From NCBI GenBank assembly GCA_963969495.1, contig OZ018328.1:1054001-1118000 (forward strand): a DNA stretch of 64,000 nt, written 5' to 3'. A program made the translations under genes and the position numbers. Each line of letters begins with the position of its first letter. The first letter of the stretch is position 1. Under the pieces are notes generated by a model. It had not been told where the DNA came from and ran no database searches. It worked only from the letters and a program-made list of their open reading frames with translations. This DNA is from Ceratothoa steindachneri (Eukaryota; Arthropoda; Malacostraca; Isopoda; Cymothoidae). This document shows positions 11,452-23,720 of this stretch, piece after piece.

Positions 11452-13881
11452 GATCTGATCGAAGAGCTTGAGGTGGGTGTCCTAGATGTGAATGACTTTA
11501 CGCATCACTTCCCGAGAACCGCTTGATTTTCTTGCCTTGATCTATCCTTGTGCTCTTCGGATGCACAGCCTGATTTTGATTAGAGGGTAGTCGATGACCT
11601 CCATGATAGTGATCACTTTCCCATTCAAATATCATTTTCAGGGCAACTGCTGCATGAGAGCCCACCTCGGTGGTGCTTGGCGCTGGCACGGTGGCCTGTA
11701 TTTCAGGAAATGACTAAATTCTCTATCTCAGTCGAGGAGTTTAGGTCGGTAGATGAAGCCGTCGAGTTCTTCTCCGGTAACCTCATCTCCACGGCCTGAC
11801 TAATATTCCTAGAACGCCTGCCCGTTTTGCACGCAGACCACTCCCATGGTGGTCGGCCGAGTGTGAGACGGCCTTCAAACAGAAGCGTTATGCCTATATG
11901 CGCTCCCCAAACGATTTCACTGTCGGTGAATTTGGTCGGGCTAGGGCTAGATTCCAATATATTTCGAAGCGCGCCCGCCGCTCTTCTTGGCAGGCATACG
12001 TGTCTTCACTTAATGGAAGACCCCGTAAGCAGAGGTGTGGAGGCGAGTCAGGAGGATTTGGGGAAAGTTCTCACAGGCCCCCCCCTCTCGTTCTCCAGGA
12101 GAATGGGACCGCAATCTCGGACCCCGCGTCCGTGGCGGAATCCTTCGCTACCGCTTTCGCCGCATTCTCTAGCCGGGATGCTGCCACGCCAGCATTCAAT
12201 GAACGTCATGATCTCGCGGAAGGCCGCCAACTGGACTTTACCTCCAGAGGGAAAGTACCCTTCAACGACAGGTTTACTGTGAGTCAGTTGCGTTCCACTC
12301 TTGCTTCGTGCGCGGACACTCCCTATGGCCGTCTGCCAGGCCTTCCTTCGTAGACAGCACTACGCCACGGTGTTTTCCAATCTGGAGAAGGCCTATGATA
12401 TAACATGGCGATACGGTATCATGGAGACTTTCCACACGATGGGGGCAAATGGACGCCTCCCAATGTTTATATCTGAATTTTTGCGAGATCGTCGATTCTG
12501 CATACTGGTGGGGGGAGCCGTCTCCGGTCCAATGGAGCAGGAAGAGGGTGTACCACAGGGAAGTGTCCTCAGTGTCACACTCTTTGCCCTGAGCATCAAC
12601 GGCATCACCTCAGTGCTACCAGAAGATGTTCCCGCTACGCTCTACGTGGACGACCTTTCGATCTCTTTTGGCGCTGCCCAGATACCAACTCTGGAGCTTC
12701 GACTCCAACAGGCATTGAACCGCGTCTCTCGCTATGCCGAAGCGCACAGGTTTCGGTTTTCTTTGGCCAAGACTAAGGTGGTGCACTTCTGCCGCCATCC
12801 ACGGCTTCATCCCGACCCAGATTTGTTTCTTAATGGGGTGCGCCTGGAAGTGGTTGAATCACACCGTTTCTTTGTTCCTGTATCTGACCGACGCCTCACC
12901 TGGGAGGCTCATATTCGCAGCCTTAGGGTGTCTTGTACCCGTGCCATGGATATTTTCTCCGCTCCGTAACTTTCAGCGCTTAACAGCGCTGATAGGGCTA
13001 CTGCCTTACTTTTTTATCGATCCTTTGTTCGCTCGAAGCTCGACTACGGATGCGAGTTTTATGCATTCGCAGCCGAGCGTTTATTGCGGAAGGTGGACTT
13101 GATCCACCACACCGGCCTTCGCCTTGCGACCGGTGCCTTCCGCACTTCCCCATTGAGAACCTGTTGGTCGATGCTTGGCAGATGCCACTCGCTCTACGCC
13201 GCGTACAGTGCCTCACTCACCTGTACGCGTGAGTCCGGCGCCTCCCTCAGTCGCCAACAGCTCTCACTTCATCCGCAGCTGATTTCAACGCTGCCTATGC
13301 CGCCGAGACGCACGTCATCCCCTAAGCCCAAATTAGGGCCAGAAAACTCCTTCGAGAGATAGGTATAGCTCTCGGGCCGGTGGCGCCCCTGGTTCTGTCC
13401 AGGACGCCACCCTGGAGGGTACCACATTTGGTTATTGGTCTCCACGCTTCTGCTCATAAAGCTTGTACAGAGGCCGACGAATGCGTTCGACCTTTTTTGG
13501 AGCACACCTCGTGTCACGCTGGAACCATGTTAGTGGATACCGATGGCTCTAAGTCCCAAGAGAGGGTCGCTTTCCACGCCGTATCCTCACTGTTTGAAGT
13601 CAGTGTCTGCCAGGCGCTGCGTCTGTCTTCACGGCCGAGCTGGTGGCGATACACCACACGGTACGGGAGATTACGCTACGTGCCCGGTTTGGATACCGGA
13701 TTGTGATTTATAGCGACTCACAAATCGCCCTGAGGGCTCTCAGGGCATTGGAATCTCCCCATCCCCTGGTTTGCGATATCCGTGATGCCATGGTTTTGGC
13801 GAGATTATCTTATGCTGGGTCCTGGATATGTAGGAACTTCGGGTATGCATGCGTCAAAGAGTCTGCAAGGACTCATTGAAT
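11452..13881 (+). pseudogene. LINE-D ORF2 remnant (endonuclease, RT, RNase H)
   Basis: The endonuclease C-terminal half starts at 11452 (LIEELEVGVLDV). The RT palm is readable at 12301-12969 with VPQGSVLSVTLFAL and the catalytic LYVDDLSISF. RNase H begins near 13530 with the DGSKSQE motif and continues through IYSDSQIALRAL. Frameshifts occur near 12970, 13130, 13350 and 13600. The second-strand and target-nicking functions are lost. Confidence 0.8.
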
Positions 13882-13925
13882 TTCCTTTGATTGTGGTAGC
13901 ACCTTTGGCTAGAGTTCGTGAGTTG

Positions 13926-14690
13926 TAAAGGAAAGCATCCGAAACTCAAAAATCGCGCAAATTATTTAACTATCGTCCGAATGCTATTCGTCTCACTCTC
14001 AGACCACCAACCACCACCTCGCGGGTGCCCATTGCCCGCACGGCGCCTATACGACCCGAGATCGGTCAAACTTTAAACCCAGACCTTTACTCTAGCTTTG
14101 GAAACATCAACATAAAGGTTTGTTGGCTTTCCATTGTGTGTGCCCCGTTTTCCTAAAGTTTTTTTGTATATATTTATCAATTGTGACTTGTGCCTTTTTT
14201 TGTCCATATTTTTGTGCCTTTAAAAGTGTTTTGTGTATAACCTTTACCTTTTAAGGGTTTAATTTATAATCCATTTCTTAAAGGGCTAGGGTAATTTCAT
14301 GTGAATTTTTAAGTCCCTTCCTGAAGGGGCTATTGCTTTCTTTAGTTAGTTTGAGATTATTATTCTTAATCTTTCTTTTTGTAGGCAATTAATTCATCTT
14401 TGTGATTAACCGAACTCTAACTCAAGAAATTCGGCTCAAACAGCAGTCGAAAACTCTAATCTGAACCAAGCGGAGAACTGCGCCAAATCATCCCCTCGGT
14501 CGTTCACCGTCAAGGAAACTTGTCACTTTTTTTGTCCTCGGTTTAATTTTCGCATTAATTTTGTTTTTTTCCTCTTTTGTGTATTTACTGTTAACAAATT
14601 ACTTTATTGAATTTTTCCCATTATTTTTCTTCTTATGTATGTATTAACTTATTTTGCTTAATTCTATTATAAACTACTTAATTTACTATA
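13926..14690. other. Intergenic stretch without a recognisable gene
   Basis: A partial copy of the signal-peptide exon ends at about 13925. The next 760 bp are T-rich and lack long open frames. A short C-rich patch (13990-14100) contains GCGGGTGCCCATTGCCCGC, a small palindrome. Nothing else is visible. Confidence 0.6.
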
Positions 14691-14699
14691 GTTTAATTT

Positions 14700-15275
14700 T
14701 TTGTCCTCACGATCCTTCTTCTTTCACTCTTCCCTTATTATTTTTCTTTGTCTTTAAATTTGGGATGAAAATCATTGTTTTTCCTTTGATTGTGGTACTA
14801 GCTTTGGCTAGAGTTCGTGAGTATTTAGCGATAAAGGAACTTGCGTCCTTCAAATCATGAAAACTTCTCTATTGAAATGTTCCTGGTCAGTACCGGTCTA
14901 TATAATTCCAGTAGTGGTGGTGTTTTTTTTTAAATTATGAGACACGTGTTTTTTCCTTCTTCTTTCACTCTTCCCTTATTATTTTTCTTTGTCTTTAAAT
15001 TTGGTGTGCAAATCACTGGCTTTGTTTTGATTATGGCTGTAGCTTTGGCTATAGTTCGTAAGCAATTAGCGATGAATAAACCTGCGTCCTGCGAACCGTG
15101 AAAAATTATCGATTCTAATGATCCGGGTGAGTACCACTCAAGATAATACCAGTGGTGTTGTGTTCTTTTAATTTTTAAGTGAACTTGGTTCCCTTCTACT
15201 TCCACTCTTATTATTTTCTTTGTCTTTAAATTTGAGATGCAAATCAGGAGATTTGTTATGGTTGTGGCAGTAAAG
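14700..15275 (+). repeat. Tandem copies 4-6 of the signal-peptide exon unit
   Basis: Three further units at about 240-bp spacing carry the exon at 14765 (ATG kept, reading MKIIVFPLIVVLALARV, stopped by TGA at the Cys position), at 15007 (start codon lost, donor GTGAGTACC kept) and at 15237 (only the beginning). All share the upstream GTGTCTTTAAATTTG-like T-rich leader. The arrangement is a minisatellite built from an exon. Confidence 0.65.
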
Positions 15276-15666
15276 TGAGTTTTCTTTAAAAAGGTTATAG
15301 AGGTGTGATGAGATGATATGGTCACCTAGAAAGATTGGAGAATAAAATTCTAGAAAGAGTGTAGAGATCTTGAGTGATAGGAAGGAGACAGCGTGAACGT
15401 CTCAGAATGGGGTGGAAGGAGCGTACGAGAGATGTCCTTGCTGGACTCGGCCTGAGCATCTAGGAGGCAAAAAGGCGTGCTTGAGATACCAATTTACCAC
15501 CAAAAGAATGGAGAAGTTGGTGACCTCTAGACACCAAACAAACACTTCCAAAGGCCAATCCAATTGACTGACTGTCAACGTCACCTCAATAAAAGATCAA
15601 GTGGCGGCCGCATTTAGCCTGGTCTCCCACAACTTATATATTTTCACAATATGAACTTCAACAGCC

Positions 15667-15668
<2 letters not shown>
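15276..15668. other. Intergenic stretch, no gene seen
   Basis: Moderately GC-rich sequence without convincing coding potential. It ends at a (TA)n tract (15669-15750). Confidence 0.5.

Positions 15669-15750
<82 letters not shown>
15669..15750. repeat. (TA)n microsatellite abutting the Penelope-like element
   Basis: About 40 TA repeats lie directly against the left terminus of the Penelope-like element. A shorter (TA)n lies about 30 bp beyond its right terminus (23874-23891). Confidence 0.9.
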
Positions 15751-15754
<4 letters not shown>

Positions 15755-15872
15755 AATTTTGTTGAAGACCATAGTGTATTTTGCCTTATTTAATTTCTTT
15801 TGGCAACTTTCTCTTCTTCTATCTTTTTTATTCCATCTTGTAGATAGTGGATTATTTGTCCAGTATTCATCT
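15751..15872 (+). repeat. PLE-1 left inverted terminal segment
   Basis: It begins TGCAAATTTTGTTGAAGACC and runs through a T-rich stretch to GTCCAGTATTCATCTC. The reverse complement lies at 23721-23844 with small differences. Confidence 0.85.
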
Positions 15873-15946
15873 CTTTTTTTTTTAAATGAATGTATTTGGT
15901 AAAAACCAAACTAAAATGCTAAACTTTCGATCTTATTCGATCATCT

Positions 15947-16244
15947 TCAGAACGTCATGGAATTTCTTGCCTCCTTTACCGATGTAGTGAGTGGAGTGAG
16001 GATCTGGCAGAAAGTTAAGTGAAAGAAAACGATTTTTACCGGGTATTTATTCGCCTTAGTTAAACACAAGGTTAGATGAAATGAGCCACTCTTGTGCGTG
16101 GAATTTTTAAAAGTTTTAATGTACGATTCCAGCTTATCTTCATTTATTAATAGGGCTTTTAAGATGTTGAGCCTCGCTTTATTAACCTTTTTTCTTTTAA
16201 TAATGGTGTTGTCAACTAGCATATCTCTCGTTAGGTTAATATTA
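15947..16244 (-). pseudogene. PLE-1 GIY-YIG domain, C-terminal part
   Basis: The minus-strand frame contains HNINLTRDMLVDNTII, matching the conserved segment after the GIY-YIG motif of Penelope endonucleases. The N-terminal part of the domain lies at 23101-23279, on the other side of LINE-A. The coding frame would be continuous without the insertion. Confidence 0.75.
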
Positions 16245-16258
16245 TGTACACTCTCCAT
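16245..16258. repeat. LINE-A target-site duplication, left copy
   Basis: TGTACACTCTCCAT here is identical to 23087-23100. It lies between the Penelope frame and the LINE poly-A tail. Confidence 0.95.
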
Positions 16259-16432
16259 TTTTTTTTTTTTTTTAATTAAGGAGCTATCTGGCGACTGCCG
16301 ACTTAGGCATTAGTCGCCGTAAACAAACAGCCTAGTTCTAGGCTACTTTAAAAATTAAACATGAAACAATAAAAAGAAATAACAATAACAATAAAGAAGC
16401 AATAACAAAAACAATAACAACAACAAACCGGG

Positions 16433-19400
16433 TTAAATGAAAGGGAGAAGGCCAGCCTCCCCCAAAAAGTCAATAAGTCCACTAGTCATGGTGCACGCAC
16501 TCGTCCCGAGTACAAGGGACAGGCGGTAGCGACCCCGCCCATCCCGGTACCGGGACAGGTATCGTGCGCGAAGATCACCCAGACTGGGACATTCGACAAG
16601 AATGTGCCGAACAGTCTGGGGGACGACGCAGTCGTTGCAATAGGGCGCAGGCGAGCGCTCCATCAAGTAGCGATGCGTCACACGAGTGTGTCCGATTCGA
16701 AGACGACAGAAAGCAACCTGAAGCCGCCGCAGCATTGGGGGATAGGTCCATGGGAACAGTCGCGGCGCAATGGCACGCAACTTTAAGTTCCCCTCGACCG
16801 TCTCCCATCTTCTTTGCCAAGCAGTCCGAAGAGCTGCCCGTATTCCTGCCATGTAGTCAGTGTGAGGAAGAGCGAAACGCTGGTCCGGTCGCAGAGTCCT
16901 CGCGGACTCTTTGGCGCCCTCATCGGCGCGCTCATTCCCCGCAATTCCTACATGTCCAGGAACCCAGCAGAAGATAATCTCGACATCTGCCCGGCTCGCC
17001 AAAACCGTGGCGTCACGGATTTCGCAAACCAGGGGATGCGGAGATTCCAATGCCCCGAGAGCACTCAGGGCGCTTTGTGAGTCGCTATAGATCACAATCC
17101 GGTCTCCGAACCGGGCACGTCGCGTAATCTCCCGTACCGAGTGGTGTATTGCCACCAACTCGGCCGTGAAGACAGACGCAGCGCCTGGTAGAGCCCCGCT
17201 GACTTCAAACTGAGGGGATACGGCGTGGAAGCCAACCCCCTCTTGGGACTTGGAGCCATCCGTATACACTGGCACGGTACCAGCGTGACACGATGTGTGC
17301 TCCAAAAAGGTCGAACGCAATACTCCCGGCGCAGTACAAGCTTTGGGAGCAGAGGCGTGGCGAGAAATAGCCAAATGTGGTACCCTCCAGGGTGGCGTCC
17401 TGGGCAGAACCAGGGGCGCCACCGGCCCGAGAGCTATATCTACCTCTCGAAGGAGTTTCCTGGCCCTAAACCCAAAGGGCTTAGGGTATGACTGGCGTCT
17501 CTCGGCGGCATAGGCACCATCGAGATCAGCTGCGGATGCAGTGAGAGCTGTTGGCGACTGAGGGAGGCGCCGGGCTCGCGATGCACTGCACGCGGCGCAG
17601 AGCGAGTGGCATCTCCCCAGCATCGACCAACAGGCTCTCAATGGGGGAAGTGCGGAAGGCACCGGTCGCAAGGCGAAGGCCGGTGTGGTGGATTGAATCC
17701 ACCTTCCGCAATAAACGCTCGGCTGCGGATGCATAAAACTCGCATCCGTAGTCGAGCTTCGAGCGAACAAAGGATCGATAAAAAAGTAAGGCGGTAGCCC
17801 TATCAGCGCCCCAAGCGCTGAACGTCACGGAACGGAGAATGTCCATGGCGCGGGTACAAGAGACCCTAAGGCTGCGAATATGAGCCTCCCAGGTGAGGCG
17901 TCGGTCGAATACAAGACCAAGGAAACGGTGCGACTCAACCACATCCAGGCGCACCCCATTAAGAAACAAATCTGGGTCGGGATGAAGCCGTGGATGGCGG
18001 CAGAAGTGCACCACCTTAGTCTTGGCCAAAGAAAACCGAAACCTGTGCGCTTCGGCATAGCGAGAGACGCGGTTCAATGCCTGTTGGAGTCGACGCTCCA
18101 GAGTTGGCATCTGGGCCGCGCCAAAAGAGATCCAAAGGTCGTCCACGTAGAGCGTAGCGAGAACATCTTCTGGCAGAACCGAGGTGATGCTGTTGATGCC
18201 CAGGGCAAAGAGTGTGACACTGAGGACACTTCCCTGCGGGACACCCTCTTCCTGCTCTTTTGGGGCAGAGAGGGCTCCCCCCACCCGTACGCGGAATCGA
18301 CGATCTCGCAAAAATTCAGATATAAACATTGGGAGGCGTCCCCTCGTCCCCATCGTGTGGAGAGTCTCCATGATACCGTATCGCCATGCGGTATCATAGG
18401 CCTTCTCCAGATCAAAAAACACCGTGGCGTAGTGCTGTCTACGAAGGAAAGCCTCGCAGACGGCACTTTCCAGTCGGAGCAGAGCATCCGACGTGGAGTG
18501 AAACTTACGGAAGCCGCACTGTGCAGAAGACAGATGGCCTCCGCTGTCCAGGAAATAGGCTAATCTAACATTTACCAATTTCTCCATCAACTTGCACACG
18601 CAAGAGGTTAGAGAGATTGGGCGGAAACCGGTCGGAGTAGAGTGATCTCTCCCCGGCTTGCGAAAGGCGAGCACAGTAGCGATTCGCCAGGAGTCTGGGA
18701 GAAGACCTTCCACCCAGATCCTGTTAAATAGATCTAACAGAAAGGCCATGCCTCGCTCACCCAGGTGTCGAAGCATGGCGTACGGGACATCGTCCGGACC
18801 ATGGGCGGTGTCCGCGCACGAAGCGAGAGCGGAACGCAACTCACTCACAGTAAACTTGTCGTTGAAGGGTTCTCCGCCTCTGGAGGTAAAGTCCAGCCGG
18901 CGGCCTTCCGCGACATCACGACGTGCATTGAATGCTGGCGGAGCAGCATCACGGCTAGAGAATGCGGAGAAAGCGGTCGCTAAGGATTCCGCCACGGACG
19001 CGGGGTCCGAGATTGCGGTTCCATTCTCCTGGAGAACGGGAGGGGGGTCCTGCGAGAACTTGCCCCGAATCCTTTTGACTCGCTTCCACACCTCAGCTAA
19101 AGGGGTCTTCCCGTTAAGTGAAGACACGTATGCCCGCCAAGAAGAGCGGCGGGCGTGCTTCGAAATATACCGGAACCTAGCCCTAGCCCGACGAAATTCA
19201 GCGACAGTGAAATCGTTCGGGCGGCGCTTATAGCGCATGTAGGCATAACGCTTCTGTTTGAGGGCCGTCTCACACTCGGCCGACCACCATGGGAGTGGTC
19301 GGCGTGCAAAACGGCCAGACGTCCTAGGAATAGTAGTCAGGCCCACGGCGATGAGGTTGCCGGAGAAGAACTCAACGGCCTCATCTACCGACCTAAACTC

Positions 19401-20183
19401 CTCGACTGAGATAGAGAATTCAGTCATTTCCTGAAATGCAGGCCACAGCGCCCGCGCCAAGCACCACCGAGGTGGTCTCTCAGGCGGCAGTTGCCCTGAA
19501 AATGATATTTGAATGGGAAAGTGATCACTACCATGGAGGTCATCGACCACCCCCCAATCAAAATCAGGCTGTGCATCCGAAGAGCACAAAGATAGGTCAA
19601 GGCAAGAAAATGAAGCGGTTCTCGGACAGTGATGCGTAAACTCATCCACGTTTAGGACACCCATCTCAAGCTCTTCGATCAGATCGGCAAGGACTTGTCC
19701 CCTGGGATTTATGGAGTAATCTCCCCAGAGAGGATGCCTGCCGTTCAGATCTCCAAGCAAGAGATAGGGCCTCGGCAACCGTGCCACGACGCGGCGGAAG
19801 TCCCCCGCGTCGAAGTCAGCTGACGGTGGAATGTACGCAGAAATGATAGTATACATCCTATCCAGGTGCAGCTGCACAGCCACTGCCTGAAAGGAGGTAT
19901 CTAAAGAGAAAGGAAGAACGGAGACATCATGCCGGGTGTAAACCGTGCATCCCCAGCCCGGCCATCCCGCGGTGGTGGGGTCGCAAGACCCTTATACCCC
20001 GTGAGGGCAGGCAGGGGGCACGCGCCTAGCATGGTCTCCTGCAAAAAAATAGCTAACGGGGAACGGGACGAGGCGAGCCTCCGCAGCTCCTCCCAGTTGG
20101 CCCGGAGTCCACGGCAATTCCATTGAAGGAATATGCCCTCCAGGCCTAGCTCGGAGGAGACGCGGGGGCCCTCCTCGAATTGA
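16433..20183 (-). pseudogene. LINE-A ORF2: endonuclease, reverse transcriptase, RNase H
   Basis: The N-terminus (20150-19901) has FLQWNCRGL and IFLQET of the AP endonuclease; it frameshifts near 19920. The main frame (19883-17526) continues with LLLGDLNGRHPLWG and GSDHFPIQI, then the RT with FRPISLTS, VFFDLEKAYD, VPQGSVLS and the catalytic LYVDD. After a frameshift near 17580 the last frame (17770-16433) carries RNase H with VYTDGSK, FTAELVAI, IYSDSQSAL and WVPGHVGIAGNERAD, and a Cys-rich end. All catalytic residues visible are kept, so the copy is a recent casualty. The product copies its own RNA at a nicked target. Confidence 0.92.
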
Positions 20184-20189
20184 AGACCC

Positions 20190-22449
20190 TCACGGGAATG
20201 GCCGTACGCTTCCCGGGGGCAGAACCCCGGGCGCTGTCGCCTTCGAGGACTTATTGGGGGAGGTTGGGCTCGCCATGCGAGTCTTTTCCTCCCTCCGCCT
20301 CGAAACCTTAGGCGGGCGCTGCGGCTTCGGAGGCGGGGGGGCCTCTTTTCGAGGAACCACCGTCTCCGAGCCACTCGCTCCACCTCGGGGCGTGGGCGAA
20401 GGAGCCGAAGCTCCTTTGAAGCTGTCCTCCTTTCGGGGGACAGCTTTAGGAACCCCTGAAGATGGCCTAGCGACCATCTTCAGGGGTGTTGCCTCCTGTG
20501 AGTCTAACGACTCGGTGGAGGCGCGTGGCCGTTTCGCCTTACGGGAAACGGTCACGCTGGGGGAAGAGGGGGGAGCCCTGGTTTTAGCCGGGGCAGGGTA
20601 AGAACCCTTTTTGCCGCCAGCTTTACCAGGGGAGCGCCCGGGTTGGGTAGAGCCCGCAGAAGGGCTCCGAATGGGCGCGGAAACAACCGTGCTCGTTGGC
20701 CTGGATGGGCCAGGAGCAGAGGGTGCCTTGCTAACTATTGAGGCATATGACGTCCCAAGCAGAGCCGGGCGCGTCAGGACCAAGTCCTTTGCCTCGCGGA
20801 ATGAGAGTCGATCCTGGGCCTGAACGGCCAGGATTTCTTTCTCAAGGAGATATGCACCACATTGCTTCGAAGAAGCAGGGTGCGGCTCTCCGCAATTGAT
20901 ACACTTGGCCACACACGATTTGGACTTATCGTGTGCGACCTTGGAGCAATTTACAGACTTCGGGTGACCCCGATTTTGCACGTCTACATGATCGATTCGT
21001 ATGGCCGAAGCGGTGACAGTAATAGCACCGCCGCGGCAGTGGCACGAATGCCTTCACGCGGTAGCGGTACCAACCGGCACACACCGACTCAGGGAGCTTG
21101 TCACAGTCGAACGTGATGAAGAGTGTAGGGGTGGGTCTCGAGGCCCCTCCCTGTTTTCTCATCACACGTTCGACCTTGATTGCCCCATGGTCGGCCAGCT
21201 CTAGGGTGATGTCCTCAATGGAGTAGTCAACGATTTCCCTCGCATAAACTACTCCTTTCACAAAGTTCATGGTAGAGTGCGGCGTCACACTCACCGGGGT
21301 GCCATGAAGTGTCCGAAGAGCACTTATCTTGGCCGCCTCGGCGGGATTCGCCGCATTCGCCAGAAGGCTCCCGTCCGAGAAATGGGTTACCTTCGGCTCT
21401 CTACCAATTGCACTAGCTAATCCTCTCCTCTGATGGATCATGTTGCCCTTGGACAACATGGTGCCATCAGTGGAGCGAATAACGAGGAAGCGCTTGAAGC
21501 CAGCGGGCTCGAAAACGCCAGGTAACCTCTGAATGAGGGGCCCCGATGTCATCGAGGCTCCGCCCTGTGCATTCTTGGTGTTAGTCTTAGTCAGGGGCTC
21601 CGCACACGAGGGGGTAGAGGGGCCGGATGTGCCGATCTTGGCTTGGTCGCCTACCAAAATGGTAGCAGACCCATCCGTCCCCGCAGCCCCCGCGGATGGA
21701 GAGGAGCCCCGAGTCTTCTTCGTCTTTTTAGTATTTTTCTTTTTAGGAGAGGAGGGCGGGGAATGAACCCGCTTCTCACCTCCGCCGGCAGAAACCCCCA
21801 TGCCAGATGGGCCGGCCTAAGACAGGTCCCTCTCTGAAATGGAGAAGGTCCTGGTCGTCGTAGGGGCACCTGTCGGAGGAGATCCCTCCTCTCCTTTTAC
21901 TGCCTCGGAGCCCTCGGCCGTTTGAGGGGGACCTTGCATAGGGGCGGATTCGGGTTCGGTGCTTGGCGCCGAGCCCGGATTCCCCCCCATGGAAGGCCCT
22001 ACCATCTGAGGCTGGGTCTCCTCAAGGACCATGTCTATCACAGGAGGGGCCTCCAGTTGGCCATCCCCTCCCAGGACATCGCAGGTCCCCTTGGCAGTGT
22101 CGCCAGTCTTGTGTGGGGAGACACAGGACTTGACCCCAGCAAGGTTTAAAATTCTTGCCAGCAGGTCTTTTGAGGGAAGCGACCGAAGGGGCCTGGCTTC
22201 CCTCTCCCCCCTAAGGGGGTTTGCCCTACCGAGCCGCTTGCACGAGGAGCGGTCGGCAATGGGCTGCCTGCTGGCTTTCTTGGCAGTCCCCTTAGAAAGC
22301 AAAGGAGGGACTGCCGCTGGAGATAGGGAAGTGCCCGAAAGCACCTCCAGAGAAGAGGGTGAGGGGGAGTCCCCTACACCCGTAAGCGTAGGAGAGGAGT
22401 AAGCCTCCTCTCCGGTTAAAGAATTTTGGAGGGTCCCTTGCGCAAGCAC
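20190..22449 (-). pseudogene. LINE-A ORF1 (Gag-like, zinc knuckles)
   Basis: The first part (22449-21817) is Pro/Ser-rich. It ends at a TAG where related copies have a Glu codon, and the frame reopens at once (21801-20926). The central domain contains GVFEPAGFKRFLVIRSTDG. The knuckle CYYCHRFGHTNRSC follows, and a frameshift near 20950 moves the remaining two knuckles (CINC..., up to about 20850) and a basic, proline-rich tail into another frame (to 20190). ORF1 proteins bind the LINE RNA. The end overlaps the start of ORF2. Confidence 0.85.
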
Positions 22450-23086
22450 AAGGGGGGAAGGGGACCTCCATTTTCTCGGTGGAGCTGCCCGAGGGCGGCT
22501 CCGTTGATTTTCTTAGGGAAGTTGGGGGTTGGGTTTTTTTGTGTCATACATGGGCATGGTGACCCTCTTTTTAATACGGGACGCAATAGCTCATCACCTC
22601 TCGCAGTTGCCCGCACTGCGAGAGGTGCTTACTAGCCCGGCAGAGCCAGGCGCCGCCATTCGGGACCACCCCTCCCGCCTGGTGGCCTGGCAGTCCATCG
22701 GCATGGCGGCTCCACCTTGGACACGGCGTAAAATTGATAGAATGTGAAGAGGAGAGGAAAGGGGATGTGAGGAAGGTATGGGTGGGGATGAAGCAGGTTG
22801 TTAAAAAAACCCATCCCGAACCGGAGCTGAGGGGTTAGGGAACAATGTCCCCCCTCCCCCCAGCCCCGATCCGGGGTGGTTGGCTTGAGAAGAAGGTCAG
22901 CATCTACCCTGTGAAATTAGAGGCTGACCAGAGAAAGTTGTGGGAGAGGTTGTATGAAAAGCGACGAGGTAGGGGAGAAATCGGGCTATCTGAAGGAAAG
23001 AAGAGAGGCTAAGCTGGGGCCGGACGGAGCGCTGGATCCCGTCAGCACGGCGGCCAGGATGGCAAATCACCGCGCCCCTTACGGGG
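22450..23086 (-). promoter_or_regulatory. LINE-A 5' region with presumed internal promoter
   Basis: The 637 bp upstream of ORF1 are conserved in LINE-B (39640-40297), including GGTGGCCTGGCAGTCC and the terminal CGCGCCCCTTACGGG. LINEs carry their promoter inside this region. No specific promoter motif could be assigned. Confidence 0.55.
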
Positions 23087-23100
23087 TGTACACTCTCCAT
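23087..23100. repeat. LINE-A target-site duplication, right copy
   Basis: TGTACACTCTCCAT, identical to 16245-16258. Confidence 0.95.
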
Positions 23101-23700
23101 ATGGTTTTTGGCCTTCCGCTTTGTAGATACATAGTCAACCGCCTCGAAAGTGTGGTAGATGTCATGCCAATATATTTAGAGTTAATATAAAGCTTACAGT
23201 CTTTATTGTTGGAGGTGAACTCGTAAACTATGTTGGTTGACTTGAGATTCAAGGAGTTAGGGCAGATGTTATTTTTCATCAGAAGGTTGCTGGCTTTTGT
23301 AGTTTTATAATAGATGATGAGTTGGATTTTATCCGTTTGATTTTTAACCTTGACGTTACGGTTAATAATCTCCTTGATGTTTTTTTATCTATTTTATAGG
23401 CCGTGGACCTCTGGATTCGGTAGTACACTTTGATGTTATTGACTTCTCCATGATTACTTACAGTTTTATCCGCATGTTTGTAATGGTTATTTAAAAATGA
23501 TTGAAATTGTTTATCAATCATGCTGTTTGAGAAACCATTATTTACGAGTATTTTCTTTACTCTTGCAATCTCTTGGTGGAAAAGTTCCTACGTAGAGCAG
23601 CATTTGTAAGCTAGGTCGATTACCCTTATTTTGTATCTTTCAGGGAGTTTATTACCCGTGCGCAATTCATAAGTAAATTTTAGCACGGAGTTCTCCTTAA
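23101..23700 (-). pseudogene. PLE-1 linker and GIY-YIG N-terminal part
   Basis: The minus strand encodes NIVYEFTSNNKDC followed by YIGMTSTTLSRRLTMYLQSG, the GIY-YIG endonuclease motif with its catalytic Tyr and Arg. Upstream frames (23521-23280 and 23580-23522) match the linker between RT and endonuclease, with frameshifts near 23290 and 23400. The nuclease nicks target DNA in Penelope elements. Confidence 0.8.
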
Positions 23701-23720
23701 AATGCTGCTTGAAGTTAACG

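Larger units (their letters stand above)
10064..13881 (+). mobile_element. LINE-D, internally deleted copy of the LINE-A family
   Basis: The plus strand matches LINE-A in order: 5' region, ORF1 N-terminal half, then a jump at about 11448 from ORF1 straight into the endonuclease. The RT follows with a second deletion near 12325, then RNase H, ending in mid-domain at 13881. Many frameshifts occur. It sits inside the signal-peptide exon repeats: the sequence resumes with AATTTCCTTTGATTGTGG right after 13881. Confidence 0.85.
16259..23086 (-). mobile_element. LINE-A, near full-length Jockey/I-type non-LTR retrotransposon
   Basis: The element is 6.83 kb with a poly-A tail (a T run at 16259-16273 on the plus strand), a 3' UTR, ORF2, ORF1 and a GC-rich 5' region ending at CGCGCCCCTTACGGGG. 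LINE-B shares the same 5' terminus, which supports a full-length 5' end. A 14-bp target duplication flanks it. Lesions are few: one nonsense codon and one frameshift in ORF1, and two frameshifts in ORF2. It is the reference copy for LINE-B, -D and -E in this window. Confidence 0.92.

Noticed and set aside
11498..11689. Short reverse frames inside the LINE copies (also 19436-19639)
   Set aside because: They are complements of the endonuclease reading frame and recur wherever the LINE does.
15402..15584. Minus-strand frame of 60 codons
   Set aside because: No motif, no signal for splicing or start, and it stands alone in repeat-rich sequence.
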